Shown one piece after another: positions 46,424 to 59,490 of a stretch of 64,000 nt of DNA (the stretch's first letter is position 1; the number at the start of each line of letters is the position of its first letter). The DNA comes from Tanypteryx hageni. Its lineage: Eukaryota; Arthropoda; Insecta; Odonata; Petaluridae. The position numbers and the translations under genes are program-made. The stretch lies in NCBI GenBank assembly GCA_028673005.1, contig CM054116.1, positions 135,771,681-135,835,680 of the forward strand, written 5' to 3'. The notes under the pieces are model-generated. The model saw nothing but the letters and a program-made list of their open reading frames with translations. It made no database searches and was not told where the DNA came from.

Positions 46424-46600
46424 CAGTGACGGATTTGAACTAAGGCCAAAGTAGGCAATGGCTTAGGGGCAGCGAGATTTAACTATTGTGATCCGCAGAT
46501 GTACGTATATACAGAAAAACCATATAATAAGCGGTTCTTTTTGGAAAAACTCGCAACAATAATTTGGCCCAGAGGCGGGAAATTTCCAAATTCGCCACTG
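46424..46600. mobile_element. Short hAT-type MITE with inverted ends
   Basis: The element starts CAGTGACGGATTTGAA and ends AAATTCGCCACTG, whose reverse complement is CAGTGGCGAATTT, giving terminal inverted repeats of about 13-16 bp with few mismatches. The flanks show GTGTGT directly before and directly after, compatible with a degraded 8-bp hAT target duplication. Total length is 177 bp, with no coding. Confidence 0.65.
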
Positions 46601-47972
46601 GTGTGTTTATATATAGTTATTGACACAAATTTTCTATGTAGTGAGAAATAATAAGCATAACTACATAAAATTTTAATTACTGCAACAATTGTATTATAAA
46701 TCGAAACGAAATTTTGAATGTAAATTTGGAGAAAATATTAACAAATGAATTTTTAAATAGTTTTAAGGGAAGATGGTCTTTTGTATGATATTCAGATTCT
46801 ATATACTCTTTGAGAGACTATTTGTGTCAATGAATAATGGCGTCAATCGTTAATAACGTGACTTTCAGCTTTATTAACACTTATCGAATTGTTGTTTTTG
46901 CCTCGTGAAGATGACGCGAGCCACTTGATCGATCGATGGCGTCACGACGCCCTCTTTGTCAACATTCTTCTGCCAGTCATTTTTGAAAAATATAGAGCTC
47001 GAATCTCTTTCATTACATTTAATTTCCTGGAATATAGTACTAAATATGAATATCGATAAAAGGTTAATAACACTTTCACTCCTAAATTTTCCTAAAATAC
47101 TTAAATATCTAAAATATTGTTATCAGAATGACATAATGTCATACCAAAATTTTAGGTTGAGTAACTAAAATGAGACGTGTTATATTTACTTTATTTAATG
47201 GTATATTTATAGTCATATTTATTGATATATTTATTATTATTTGTTAAATTTATTTTTTTATTCATAGTTTATTTAGCCCTCATAATTATTTTTAATAATC
47301 GTGATCAATATTTTGTACGCCCTATAAGTCCCTTCCTTTCACCCATGCGTGTTAAGAGCTGAAAATGCGTTTTAGTGTTTTCTTGCTTTTTCAGAGTAAA
47401 AATGAGTTTCCAGAGTTCGTTTACAATGAGTTTTTAGTTACATGAACTTATGGTACGAAAGATTAATCATAGAACTCTGTGACGCATAATCCATCACGCT
47501 GAAAGCAGTAGCACCCATACCGATGATTTTGATTATAAGAGGTAATTATGAGGACTAAATAAACCATAAATATAAGATCAATACCAAAAACATAATAAAT
47601 GTATCAATAAATTTAACATATTTATTTCATTTCTCCTACTCGACCAGGAAGTAAAGGGAATGTTAAGAAACCCTTTAGATCTCGAGTTTCCATATTCTGA
47701 CGATTAATATATCCTCAAAATTAGGATACAACTTTTTAATTGTATGGTTGTACTTTAGTAATACTCCATGCTTTCTATGATGAAAGAGGGGAAGGATCGC
47801 CTGGATGCTGCGAATGAACGCACTCCTAAATTGCCTTACTCAATGGAGCGTCTATAATTATTCTAATCCCTGATACAAAATCCAGTTTAACAAATGAGTA
47901 GTGATTTGCACTGTCTCAATACTCAGGATATGTCCACTCCTAACCCTACCCTGTATTAGGGATAGTCTAATG

Positions 47973-48565
47973 CAGTGGTCGGAAACCTATTCACCTATGA
48001 GGGCGCAACTTAAATTATTGGGAACGTGAAGGGCGCATAAAGCAACAAGAGTAGATATGCACCAATATTTATTAAAACAATATGTATATATATGAGGAAA
48101 ACTTTATTAAAGAATATATTAAAAATCAAACATGAAAAAGAACTCAATGTGAAACTTGGCAATGTAAATCCTCAGTCAACTTGTTCCGATTTGGCATGTA
48201 ACTCGAGTTTCCTGTTCTTAGGCAGTTGTCTAAATTGTAATCGGTGAACCTGGATCGGTACTTGTATTTCAATTACTCAATTATTGAAAAAAGAAACTCG
48301 CAAGAGCATGTTTAAGCACAATAAGAACATATTTTCAGGGTAAATTTTCTTAATAAGGGATTTTCATCAACTAAATTCCAAAAGTTTTCATCATTCGGCT
48401 GTGATTTTAAAATAACATCATTCTGTATATTTATTATTTCCAATTCTAAGTCTTCGGTGTTAATGATGTTAAAGTAGATTGCAATAATAACAGACCTGTC
48501 ATTATCCGTAAAATTGAAGGGATTAACGAAGAATGTCACAATTGGTCGGTTCTTTTCGGCCATCG
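47973..48565 (-). mobile_element. Truncated hAT transposon remnant
   Basis: The left edge begins CAGTGGTCGGAAACCTATTC, a typical hAT terminal repeat, followed by GGGCGCAAC words. About 340 bp inward, on minus, is the C-terminal end of a hAT transposase (annotated separately). The transposase therefore reads toward this terminus, as in an intact element. The other terminus and the rest of the gene were not found, so the copy is truncated. Confidence 0.7.
48312..48563 (-). pseudogene. hAT transposase C-terminal fragment (ZBED/FAM200-like)
   Basis: A minus-strand frame of 83 codons contains FFVNPFNFTDNDRS, LEIINIQNDVILKS and FWNLVDENPLLRKFTLKICS. This matches the region before and within the hAT C-terminal dimerisation domain in ZBED/FAM200-like proteins (pattern NPFxxD...LQND..LK...FW......YPxLrkxAlkiLs.FgSTYlCE). 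The conserved end (GSTY-CE) is replaced by YCA and a stop, and most of the protein, including the DDE catalytic part, is missing. It is a dead fragment, not a functional gene. Upstream sequence at 48.57-48.62 kb is GC-rich and unrelated. Confidence 0.7.
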
Positions 48566-49756
48566 GGCGACTGGTAAATGTCTCGAGGGTGCCACGGCGC
48601 CCGCGATCGTCGCGTTACCGACCTCGGCGTCTAATGTTTTTATTATTTTAAGCGTCAATTCAAGTTTCCTCGTCGATGATTGAGTTATTTTAATATACAA
48701 GTTCGAAAAACGTTTTAAAATTAAAACTTCTCCCGAGCTCTGCAAAAGTGTTTATAGGAGAATATAAACGAGTTTTATATGTGTGGACATTTTCTTTGCA
48801 ATTATTGTGTGCGCTTTTTCAAGGCGGACGAGATTTCTTCGGGTTGATTTGAAATATGTACAACTCTAGACGCTAATCGTATGGCTGTTGAAGAAGAAGT
48901 CTATTCCATGCACAGAGTGAGATCGATAGTTATCTTTTTATCTATCAGGTTATATTTACTTATAAAATCGATAATTCGCTGTTATTCTTCCGATACTTTC
49001 TAACGATATTAAGGCTTACTTGAATTCAATGTATTTGCGTCGATTGAAGGTTTTTAATGATTTTAAAGTTTTCACATGACCACTATCTTGCAAAAAAATG
49101 TTTTACGTAATCTCTACGTATTGTCGTTTTTTATTGGAATGGTAAGAATAAGAAACTAGAATGGAATAGCGAGTGCTGCAGAATTTTCAGTTCAACTAGG
49201 CTATCGATCTGTTTGAGAATAACAAGACCCCGATTACAAGGAATGAGGTCGCGCAAGTTGGATGACTGCGTGTGCGCGTTCGCATGGGCACGGGCGCACG
49301 TTTCCGCCATCCCATCAGTCGTGAAGACATGGTCTGGACAGAATAAACACCGATTGGAAAGATAAAGAACGAGGGAAGATGTCCGGAGTCTTTGAAGGAA
49401 CAATGGCGCAGTCAGAGAGTCCAAATTTGACGGCTTGGTGAATCGAGGCGCCTCCGTTGGAAGTTTAGACGTTCAATATCATAACGACCAAAATTCCGAA
49501 ATAACCGTTTTATCGACTAAGCTGTAAGAAGATCGTTATCCTGCAAGACATTTTTTAGAATATGGCGAAGTGAGAACGTTAAAAAATTTTCTCGTTTACC
49601 GCGAATTTGTGATAAGGAGAAAACTACCGGAAAAAGTTTATTTGATGAAGAAGTAAAAAATAAAGGAACTAAATGTGACTGGAATTAATTAAAATGTAAA
49701 ATTACTTCATCAGGTATACAGGAATCGATTCCTTCCTAGGAATCTCATAAAACGTC

Positions 49757-49920
49757 AGGGGAAGGGGCGTTCAAACTTTCTCAAGTCACGGATCCTTGTA
49801 TTTAAAATTAATTTTACCGGAGCCCCAACCATGACATCGAACCTCTCTTTATCTCTCGTTCTCTGACCGTGAACCCGAGCCCCAGGGTTCCACGGAACAC
49901 AATTTGAAAATCCGTTGTCT
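49757..49920. mobile_element. hAT-type non-autonomous element
   Basis: The left end CAGGGGAAGGGGCGTTCAAA with CTTTCTCAAGTCACGGATCC, and the right end CCCCAGGGTTCCACGGAACAC with AATTTGAAAATCCGTTG, are classic ends of short hAT elements (CAGxGGTTCTCAAACTTTT and GGTTCCGCGGAACACxxTTTGAAAA). It has no coding; borders are approximate. Confidence 0.55.
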
Positions 49921-49977
49921 AAAGGTTCGCATGTCATCCGACCGCCATAGAGACCAACTAAAGCCTGATACACGTGC

Positions 49978-50012
49978 ACGCACACACACACACGCACGCT
50001 CACACACACACG
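49978..50012. repeat. CA/CG dinucleotide repeat
   Basis: ACGCACACACACACACGCACG-type alternating run between two hAT-type elements; the Arg/Val/Cys frames over it are artefacts. Confidence 0.9.
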
Positions 50013-50126
50013 CGCGCACGAAGCCAAAGAACTCAAAATCAAATAATCTCAAAGATGTAGGGGAAGTTATTCTGCGCTAAGAACGTGGTTGTCAAACAGA
50101 ACTAGAGGGAAAGGAATCCTCTAGAC

Positions 50127-50429
50127 CAGGTTCCACCGAACGTTTAACTTAAAGGGCCACATAAGGCTTTATGTATGTACCATTGTGCGGGTCACATACG
50201 AGCTTTCATATGACTGATCGGGCCGTGCGTGAATTTCAAAGAGGACTGAGGATTGTGTGATTATTTATTGAGGCTTATGCCTCAAAAAATAGGTTTATAT
50301 TTCATAGCAAATGATATGTAATTACTTCTCCTGCTGTAAAATAAACAAATATAAATATCTTAAGGAAATAGACGAAGTCAGATGGGCCTGGTGAAATCAC
50401 TTCGTAGGCCGTAATTTGGGAACCCCTGC
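50127..50429. mobile_element. hAT-type MITE, 303 bp
   Basis: It starts CAGGTTCCACCGAACG, then GGGCCACATAAGG, and ends GGCCGTAATTTGGGAACCCC-TG, whose reverse complement begins CAGGGGTTCCCAAATTACGG. The flanks CTCTAGAC (before) and CTATAGGC (after) match at six of eight positions, as expected for a decayed 8-bp target duplication. No coding sequence is present. Confidence 0.65.
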
Positions 50430-52034
50430 TATAGGCTCAAAAAAGGAAAATTTTAAACTAGGATAATGAGAAATGATTTTGCCACAGGGACCCGATATTC
50501 AATTCAATCGTTTATAGCAACTGTGGGAACTCTTTTCTGCATAGGGAGCCGTATTGACGGCTGCTAATACTTCAGCGAGCATCTTTGGAAGTTGTCGATG
50601 TATCGCTAGACCGGACTAGAGCTTAAATCGGATGTTACCTAGAGGCATCATATTGGTGAAAAAAAGCCTAAATAAGGTTATAAAGGTTACAATTTCGTTA
50701 TTAATTGTACAATTTTTATAATGTGAGTTTATAAAATCTGAATTTTTTATTTAAATTTTACGTATCAGCATAGGTTCGCGCGCCACATAAACGCTCTCGG
50801 GGTCCGCCATTGGCTCTTCCTGAATAGAAAGGGTCTTCCCATCGCGATAAGGATCTACCATACTCATGCAAAATGCGAAGGATAGAAAAAATTAGGCAAT
50901 TAGAAGCTCCATATACGGTTAAGAAGAATTCCTTCCTTATTACGATTTTTATTCATCCGTAGGAAGATTTTTATGCCGATGCCTATGTTCAGCCATTCAT
51001 CATCGCATTAGAAGGAATGGGGTCGTGTAGAAAGTAGATCTGATGCTTGTCAAAATTTCCCAATTTTGCAGCAAAAGTGTCTCTCCTTCTCTGATTCCTT
51101 CATTTGCTTCTCTACTCACAACATTTTGTTCAATGGGTCTCACAGAAGTGGTGATTCTGCTATTAAATCCAAAAGGTATTCCGCTGGTGAATAGTAGAAA
51201 ACTTAACATGCAATAATAAAGAGGAATTGTATTCTGTATTCATGATAACTCTCATCTATTCTGGATAATGCCTAATCTCGCCATCTCTCTTTCTATCTCA
51301 TTATCTCTGTTTCTCCCTCACTTCCCCTCCGTCTCTTTCCTCATCTTTTGGTACTCGGTGAGTTGAACTGAGTTAAATGCTCTTCTTTTGTTTACTAAAT
51401 TTGTCATTACTAACACGATGGATATCTTTCTTCGGCCGAAATTTCTACTTCATTTCATTATCAGCGTTATTTCGTTGTAAAACGCTCATATATTCCTATG
51501 TACCTTCAAATACTCGTACCACAAACATCTCCTATCCCATTCCCTTTCATTATCCTAAACTGACAAGCAATTATTTTTCCTTTACGGTCGTCGAAAGCTT
51601 TTAAATATCTGACTATGTATGTGTTCGTCTTAATGTGTACTTTCTTATTTTTAATGCAAAACTGTGTTTATGTGTATTTCATTTTATGTACTTTTCTAAT
51701 ATGATATTTTAAATCTTTAAATATTTCTATCAGTAGGTTTCGCAGGTTTTTTACAATCCCCTTCTTGTGTGGGTGTTTTCCTGCAGTGGGGTTTTTACTA
51801 GGAAATAGTATCTTAATTTTCCCTTGTTTTTCCCCACAAACAACAAACAACAAATCTTCATCTCTTTTTATTTTCAAAAATGCTAACTTGGCATTGAATG
51901 TATGTAGCAATTTATTTTATAAAATCTTTTATTTGACTTTTATTCTTTGTTACTTTCTTCCTGTATGTAATTGACAATGAGTTAGATGAAAGAAGAGACT
52001 GCTTAGTATCAACCTTGCCCAAATAAAGACGTAA

Positions 52035-52070
52035 ATCTATCTATCTATCTATATATCTTATCTATATATT
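52035..52070. repeat. CTAT tetranucleotide repeat
   Basis: Short CTATCTATCTATCTATATATCTTATCTAT run. Confidence 0.85.
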
Positions 52071-52689
52071 TTTTAACTATATTAATAAGTTTCAAGAGTT
52101 CTAAATTTATTTTGCAATAATATACAAATAAATTTTGTTCCTTTGCTGGGAAAACTTAACTATTAATATAAAATTTTTTCCAATCTAATTCAAGGAATTC
52201 AAACTCTACTCAACTTGCTCAGAAAATCGGATTAAAAACGAATATAATTTGCTGCATTTGGTAAAAGACGATCGTGTCGTATTCCCGAATGTAACCTATA
52301 TTTTTAACAAATAATATGAAAATTCAGTTAAAAATCTGAAGGGCTGAAGCAATTTCCTTTCGCTTCCCTACTTATCGGCATGTAATAAGTCATTTACATT
52401 GAAAATTACATTCATTTCTCTATATTTTAATTGAAACGAACTATTAAAGTTGTTGTTAAATTGTTTAATAAAGGCATTAAAATATTTAAAGATAGTCAAT
52501 CCGCTTAAATTCACCTTATCGAAAATAAAGCATTTTTACGTAATAATTATTTTGAATAAGCATTATGCTTAGAACTATAAATGATGAGGGTGAAATTTCT
52601 CAAGAATTTTCATCTTTGCGTGAATGATTCCTCAATATAAATTTCCGCATTTAATGAATATTAATTGCAATTTACGGGGAAATCTCTTA

Positions 52690-52885
52690 TGGTGGCAATA
52701 TACACACACATACATATAAATGTGTATTTACTTGTAATTATATGAATGTGTGTATACATGTATATATGCGTTTTAAATTTATATATATGTATATATGTAA
52801 CACATATACATAAATTCATACACGCGTAAGTGCAAATATATATCCACACATGTATATGTACACATACATTTTGATATAGGTACAT
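52690..52885. repeat. TA/TG/CA compound microsatellite
   Basis: Alternating purine-pyrimidine sequence like that at 1.5-1.8 kb, with ACATACATATAAATGTG and TATATATGTATATATG stretches. The Tyr/Ile/His frame on minus is an artefact. Confidence 0.85.
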
Positions 52886-52909
52886 GTACACTAACATTAA
52901 CGCTTTACA

Positions 52910-52975
52910 TCTTCAGTGGTTTAATTTTATATACGTATAACGTATATCGTATAACAAAAAACACTGAAGATTTAC
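52910..52975. other. Palindrome with 10-bp perfect arms
   Basis: ATCTTCAGTG and CACTGAAGAT flank an inner self-complementary TATACGTATAACGTATATCG stretch, so the whole can fold as an imperfect hairpin. It could be a miniature transposon footprint or chance in AT-rich sequence. Confidence 0.5.
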
Positions 52976-53369
52976 AGTATTCCTTACTGTTAAGACTGGA
53001 CATACATAACCAGCGAAAATCACAGCACAACGTAACATACTATAAACTAAACAACACTAAAACATATAGAAACACAATACCTTACATGTGAACCATTTTT
53101 AATTGCACGGATTAGCACATTGTGCAACGATAGTGTTTTTTCATCAGTACTTAAATTTTCTGTAATTTTTATATCTTGACATAAAACCCGGAATAATGGG
53201 TGAATGTGAAAACCATAACATTCAATTATTTGATATAAAATATATTTGATGCAATAAGCAAACTAAGAAATTGACTTAGTAACTCATCATTGAACTAATT
53301 TCAAAACGATTGATTTTTGAATGCATACTATGTGCATAACCGATTGCTAATCACAAGACAGAAATCAGA

Positions 53370-53985
53370 CAATTGAACAGCGGGTGCGCGCGGTTAATCC
53401 TCTTTAGCTATCCCATTGATCTCTCTCTCTCTCTCACTTCCTCTCAGACCCCGATAGAGCGATTAGTTGATAACACAGATTGGAGCGCGGGTCGATGCGT
53501 CCACTCCTCCTCCTTCCGATCGAAACATCCTTTTTCTAATCGGAAGACACTGGAGGAAAGCGAAGGAGCAGCGCCCCCTCGCGAGGCCCCCGGCGAGGCC
53601 CTCCGCGAGGCCCTTCGCTGCCAGGCGCGAGCAGATGTGTCTCGTTTAATGATTCGATCTTGCTCGAATGCGGTGCATAGCGAAGGGTCGGCGTGCGGCG
53701 TCGGGTGCAGGACGGGTGGCCGCGTTGTCGGTGGTGTGAGGGAGGGCTCCACGGCCCGGAGGGTGGGTGAGGTGCGGTCACCTAGAATAGGCATGGCGAC
53801 AGAGCGCAGCCGCCCCGCCCTCCCGGGGCCGCGGGCCAATCAGAAGACCGCTCTTTCTCTCTCTCTCTCTTTCTTTCTCTCTCTCACCTTCCTTTCTCTC
53901 CCTCTTTCTCTCTCTGCCCGCGAGACGCCGATCTCTCTTCTAGGCCGAGGAGGAAGCAGGCACGCACAAACCCTGATACGGAAAA
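53370..53985. promoter_or_regulatory. GC-rich island with CCAAT and GC boxes, candidate promoter
   Basis: The strongest CpG-rich patch of the window lies about 12 kb upstream of exon 2. It contains CCGCCCCGCCC (about 53810-53820, a GC box on minus) and GGGCCAATCAG (CCAAT at 53836-53840), followed by TC/GA repeats at 53850-53920 that could bind GAGA factors. A 286-residue plus frame and a 131-residue minus frame cross it. Both are composition-driven and have no domain I recognise. It may be the promoter or first exon area of the nAChR gene or of a gene on plus. Direction and use are undetermined. Confidence 0.35.
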
Positions 53986-55011
53986 GGATGAAACGCAAGA
54001 GATTTCCCACGTATTTCGTGACTCATTTTTTCACGGTTAGCCAAATTCGAGACATCAGTGGATTATGGCGGAGAAATATAGCGAAATATTTATTTTTATT
54101 TAAGATGCGTCTGTGGCTGAGGTCTTTTTTGCGAGCAGCGCCTCTGGACAGCGCAAAAAATAAGATCCGCAGGAATGGAGAAATTGGTTTAGTCGGACGT
54201 GTCAAACTCGAGAAGGCATCAGGGACGCATTAGAGCAATAGATGTTATGGAAGGGCCGGATTAGGATTATAGTGTTTTAATGAGAGCGACAGTTAGAAGC
54301 AATAGAATATTCTATGAAAAAAACTATTTATTAATTTCATTCTACTGTACCTCAATAACTTAGAAGACACTTTGTCTCCTTTTCACAAAAATAAAATACT
54401 TATACAAAATCTCGGACGATTTAGTCGAGATAAAAGTCCGAATTCAATTTGACATGCCTGGTTTAACTATTCTTCCAACAAACTCGAGTGATTACTGCGA
54501 TGATTGATTACATTTTCTGTAAATAGAAAATCGCTAAAGAGCGAGTCGCTTTTATCCGTCAGCGCCGAACCAATTTCGTTACGCAGAAAAAGACTAAATA
54601 GGCTCCTTATGCAAGGTCATATTTAGCCCGACGTTTATGTAAATTTAAATTTTCACTCTTTTACGAGGAATCGAACTCGGAAGCGATAACTTTAACCTAG
54701 CGTTAAGAGTCGAAAATAGGTTTTATGTACCGAAATTTGCATTTCTTGCTTTTTTCATCGATATTATGAAAAAATACTCTTTTTGTGTAGTTTCTGTCAT
54801 CGAAGGAATGCATCTTTTGGTATTGCATTTCGATGTGTTGGGTTTGCATTCGTCATGTGCTTTTCACAGCTCTCCTCTCATTTTACTTGACCTCTCATTC
54901 AAAAAATCCATTCGAAATTCTCCCTTTCTTTACCTCTCTGAATTTTTTTAGATCTTCGATCCACCAAGTTCTTTCCGATATTTTGATTTTCATAAGCACT
55001 TCAATACTCAG

Positions 55012-55135
55012 GACTGGGTAACGTTTTTTGCTCGGTGGGCCACATTCATGCTTCGACGAGCCGCAGTTTAAGTGCGAGAGCTTCGGCGAGTCACATTCTC
55101 TTTGGAGAGTCGGGCAAAAGTCTATATAGGAAGCT
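55012..55135. mobile_element. hAT-type transposon end
   Basis: CAGGACTGGGTAACGTTTTT followed by TGCTCGGTGGGCCACATTCA resembles the common hAT terminus CAGGGGTGGGCAACCTTTTTGG...GGGCCACATT, with further GAGCCGCAG and GAGTCACATTC words. The opposite end was not located. Confidence 0.5.
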
Positions 55136-56929
55136 GTTCAGATAGTCTATAAAATCGTAAGTGTAAATGACGTTTAAAATATTGATCAAATACATCGTCT
55201 GATATTAATAAATGCATTTATGTATTTTATAGATTTGTGGGCTGTTCTTAGCACGATAGTAATCTCATTTCAAGCACTCTTATGGTTAATTCCATGAAGT
55301 TGTTCGGTATATGTTATACTCTCACTAACTTTCTGAAATGTGTTCGTTTCACGTGATCGATTGCCTTTTTCAAAGAGCAGGATTTAAGAACTGTACTGTC
55401 TCTGGCAATTCCATCAACTTCGGTTTCCCAGAAATTCCTTCACTAATATTATTTTGTATTTATATTCGTTAAGGGAACAAAGAAAAAAATAAATTTAAGA
55501 AATTTATTATCAATTCACCGACTCGCAAATTCAACTTTAATATTTAAATTGGGATTCACATTCTCTTATGATAGCGAACATTAGATCATTTCAAAGGTCA
55601 TTTTCGCAAGCGTCGATGTTTTATCCCTTTCCTTATTTAATGTCCCATCGGATACGCTGCGGCTATGGCCTGGTTTCTCTCTTTAATCAATAAATCCATT
55701 GATATTGTGTACATCCGGTAGAAGTAACTCGCTTCCTTACGAGTCAATTGTGAGGTTCCACATTTTACATAGATTCATTATACTTTAAAGCTCACAAACA
55801 GTGTCGATAATTCCCTTTCTGGAGCCTATGCTGATCTTTGCTGGACACATTACTAATCATACCTTTTGCGCCGCAAGCTAAATTACCCGGCGAATGCCTA
55901 GGCTTGTACACAAATTAGTAAAATGAACAATACTGTATTTCCGAGTATCAGCCATGTTTACATAGACTTGCAATTTAAGAAAAACAAGCGGTATATATAA
56001 ATACAAAATAAAAACATCGCTATAAACTAGACAAAGTGTTTTTACGGGGTAAAACGTATGGAAGTAAGCGCTGATAAAGAAATTGCGTGAAATAGGTACT
56101 AAAAGAATTAGAGAACGACGGAGACAATAGAGTTAGCAGTTGAGGCGGCATTCTTGAAAATATTGATCGCTTAAGATATTGCTCAAACACGAACAGCACC
56201 GATGAAAAGGTAGCTCTTTTCCATTTCGAGCTGTTTGATTGTCGGCATCTGTAAGACATTAAGCATTCGGTGTTTACAGTCATTTGATTCGAGGTTCGTT
56301 TCGTGAGTTTTATCTTTCCGACTTATGTGGAAAGATGATTGGCATCTCTTCTTCCCAACGCTAACTTCCTAAGTCCGAACCTCGCTGCGGGTATGGCTTC
56401 CGGCGGTTGTACTTTTTAGTGTTCACAATCTTTTTGTAAGGAGCCACATTTCTCGTTTTAAATGAAAAACAAATAAAAATATAAGTAGCTAAACTAAACT
56501 AAAGTTGAGAGGTAATCACATCGGCAGGATTGGCGGATTAAACTCATGTATATAGGGTTACGGAGTGTTCAGCAACGTTTACTAATCGCTAGCATTGCTT
56601 TCAATGAGCATCGCATTAACTCCAACACCTCTAATTACTGCAAAATGATCGCTGATGTGCTACTGGAGAAAACGGGCCGCCGAACAAATAAAACCTTACG
56701 ACACAATCATTAGATAAGAATTTAGATGATAGCGTTGACCGAACCGCAGGTTTAAGTTAATAAGAATCCTATGAAGGTTATCAAGAACGTTTTAAAAGTA
56801 AAGCGTAACAAGTGGGCTGAATTTACACTGTCCGCGGCGAGATTGGCAAGTATACAATAAGACTGGTACATGAGTCGTAATTGGAGTAATTAGCCACTTA
56901 AAATCCAAACGCTTGATATCTTTAAAGGC

Positions 56930-57250
56930 GATTCCCTCTCACCTCTCCCTCTTTCCCTTTCTCCTCCTTCCTGCTTTTTCAGGGAGAGGTGTACAGCCCC
57001 CGGCGCTTTGCCATGGGCGTGGGAGAGGAGGAGGCAGGGAGTGGAGCAGGGGGGCGGGGCTGGGGGCGGAGCGGGGAGGCGAGGGGGAAGGCGTGCCGCA
57101 TGTAAGGGGAGTGGGGTTTGAGCGCCCCCATACGGTTGAGGGTAGATCAATACCGCCGTTAGCCCATCAATCCTTAAACGGGGCGTGCTCATTATCAGCG
57201 AGAGAGGGGAGGGAGGCGCTCCAGTGGACACACTCTCGGCCCAAGAACCA
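56930..57250. other. GC-rich island
   Basis: A GC-rich stretch (GGGGCGGGGCTGGGGGCGGA at about 57050-57070; GGGAGAGGAGGAGGC) preceded by CT-rich sequence. Open frames on both strands are Gly/Arg/Pro-rich and unconvincing. GC-box-like GGGGCGGGGC is present, so it is a second promoter candidate upstream of the nAChR exons. Confidence 0.4.
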
Positions 57251-59109
57251 CACTCTGCAGCTAAAACAACTCTTAATTCGAATATATTTCTCCGGTTTAA
57301 GTTTAATAATCCACTCTTTTACAGCTCATTTTTAAAAGCTGTGAAAGCTCCTGAGTCATAAACAGGTTATAGCTCCACATTGCTCGGTTTCTTTCAAATA
57401 AACACAATTAAAATTATTTACGAACCTATACCTTACTGATATGGGCTTCATGAATTTTGCAATGCTTATTTTTTACTCTTATCATCGAACATATTAATTT
57501 TAATCTTTTCAGGTTCTCGATCAATTCTTATAAATATCATCGAACTGAAGAATATTCCTGTAAAATAACCGTCCAATATGTTTCATTTTTCCTCAAGAAT
57601 CTCTCCTTGATTCATTTTCATTTAATAAATATTGTGATGTACGTTTCAATATACTTAAGCGAAGTGAAAACACGATTGGGACGCCCTCTCCATTGGGTAA
57701 TTACTCTAGAAACACGCTATCCGTATCTTAGGTCATGACATGATGCATTTTCCTGGGATTTGCCTTTGCGATTTGACGGAGGACAATAAGAAAACGTGAG
57801 AAACTATATTTGGTACTTTCTTCGAAAAAAATATTTACTTGCCATTTTCATTGAAATAATTAAAATTTTACCTCTGAAACATGAAAACGTCAACCTATAA
57901 TGGCACCATTCTGAAGATAAACTTCCAATTGTATTGTCGTTGATGTTTTGAATAACTCTAGGGTCAGTGAGGTATATTTTTGATTAAAGGAGTATAATTC
58001 TCCTTTTACGGATTTCAATAAAGGGGCATTTATCGAGTTTATGCATATAAATACCTATTAAATACCAGAGATATTCCCATATCAGCAATATCCTCTTTGA
58101 TTAGTAATCATGTTCATGTAAGCGTTTGGATATTTCTTCCAGACGAAGCTCTGTAATTTTATCTCTAACGTCCCCAATGTAAATATGTTAAATTCTTATC
58201 TAATTTTCTCATACTCAGCTGAAAATTATCAAGCAGGAAATATTAATAAGCATCTAGCATCAGCCTAATTTAATGACATTTTGATCCTTTAAGTTTTGAC
58301 AAATATTTATGTGCCAAACCAGACACCTAAGAACACTAAAGTAACTTGAAAGTAATACTTTGACACATGTATTATTAATTAATAAAATCCTATGCACAAA
58401 AGGGAGATGATAAAATTAAAATAAAAACGAAAAAACAATATTCAAGACCGAGAAAAGGAAAGGTAGAGACAAAAAATTACACTTAATCATTATAAAAACA
58501 AGTAACAACAACAAACCCTGTGATTTTAACGTTATAGTTACATATAAAACAATTTTAAATAATGACCGTGTGTGCTCTTTAAGGTGAATAATAGAACCAA
58601 TTATGTTTTATCATTCTATAGAAGGATATCAGTTTGTTGTAGCGAAAAAGTAATCTTATTGCTTAGTCATGCATGAATAAAAATGATGTAATAAAACATA
58701 ATTTAACAATATAAATTATTATAAATTTTAATTGTTAACAATATGGAGAACTAAATATTTAGCCATTAATTTTTAGAGACACCTGGGCTACCTTTCCGTG
58801 GCAGTATTCTCCATTGTGTTTACCTTACGGATCGATTTTATTACAAACAATACGCAAACCACTATTTACTGCAACTTTTAACATGCAGTAAATTTTCCAA
58901 CGATATGTAAATATAGTTCTATATTTTTTCGGAAAATTATTAGGTGATCACAAAATAAGAGAAAAATTATTTAATACATGAAAATTCCAAAAATTCCCCA
59001 TAGTTTGAAGCCCACGCAAAGATCGCTGCTAGTAGGGGAACGGAAGCGTGCAGGAGGAATGATGGTCGAGGCGCATAGTTAAAGACATAACAAAAGGATG
59101 AGAGTCTCT

Positions 59110-59490
59110 CTCTCTCTTCGGTGAAGGGTATGGAGGAGGGCTTTAATGTTACGGATGAGTTTTTTTTATAGGCCGGTGCTGAGAAAAGAGGGAGCTTGCA
59201 CGTCTGGTGGATTGCGTTAAAGGTGGAGATGGTAATTGGCTGAAGACAATGGGTGCTACCTCCGTTCTTTGTTGGCTAAGTGTCGGGTGGAGAGGCACTC
59301 GGGAGAAGGGGAAAATGAAGAGAAGGGAGGAGAGTTGGGGGAGGAGATTGATCTATGAAAAAGCGAAAGAGAGAGAGAGAGAGGGGGGAGGGAGGATGGA
59401 GGTGAACGGAGGGACGCTTTTGGTATATTTAAAAGAATTAAGGCCTTGAAAGTGTTTTATGAACAAGAGAGAGAGAGAGGGGGGAAATGA
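59110..59490. repeat. Purine-rich stretch with GA repeats
   Basis: GAGAGAGA runs at about 59368-59385 and 59465-59485 within AG-rich sequence. The 80-residue plus frame over it lacks any recognisable feature. Confidence 0.7.

Noticed and set aside
53373..54233. 286-codon plus frame and 131-codon minus frame
   Set aside because: Both are driven by GC-rich and TC-repeat composition, overlap on opposite strands, and show no recognisable domain; kept only as a candidate regulatory island.
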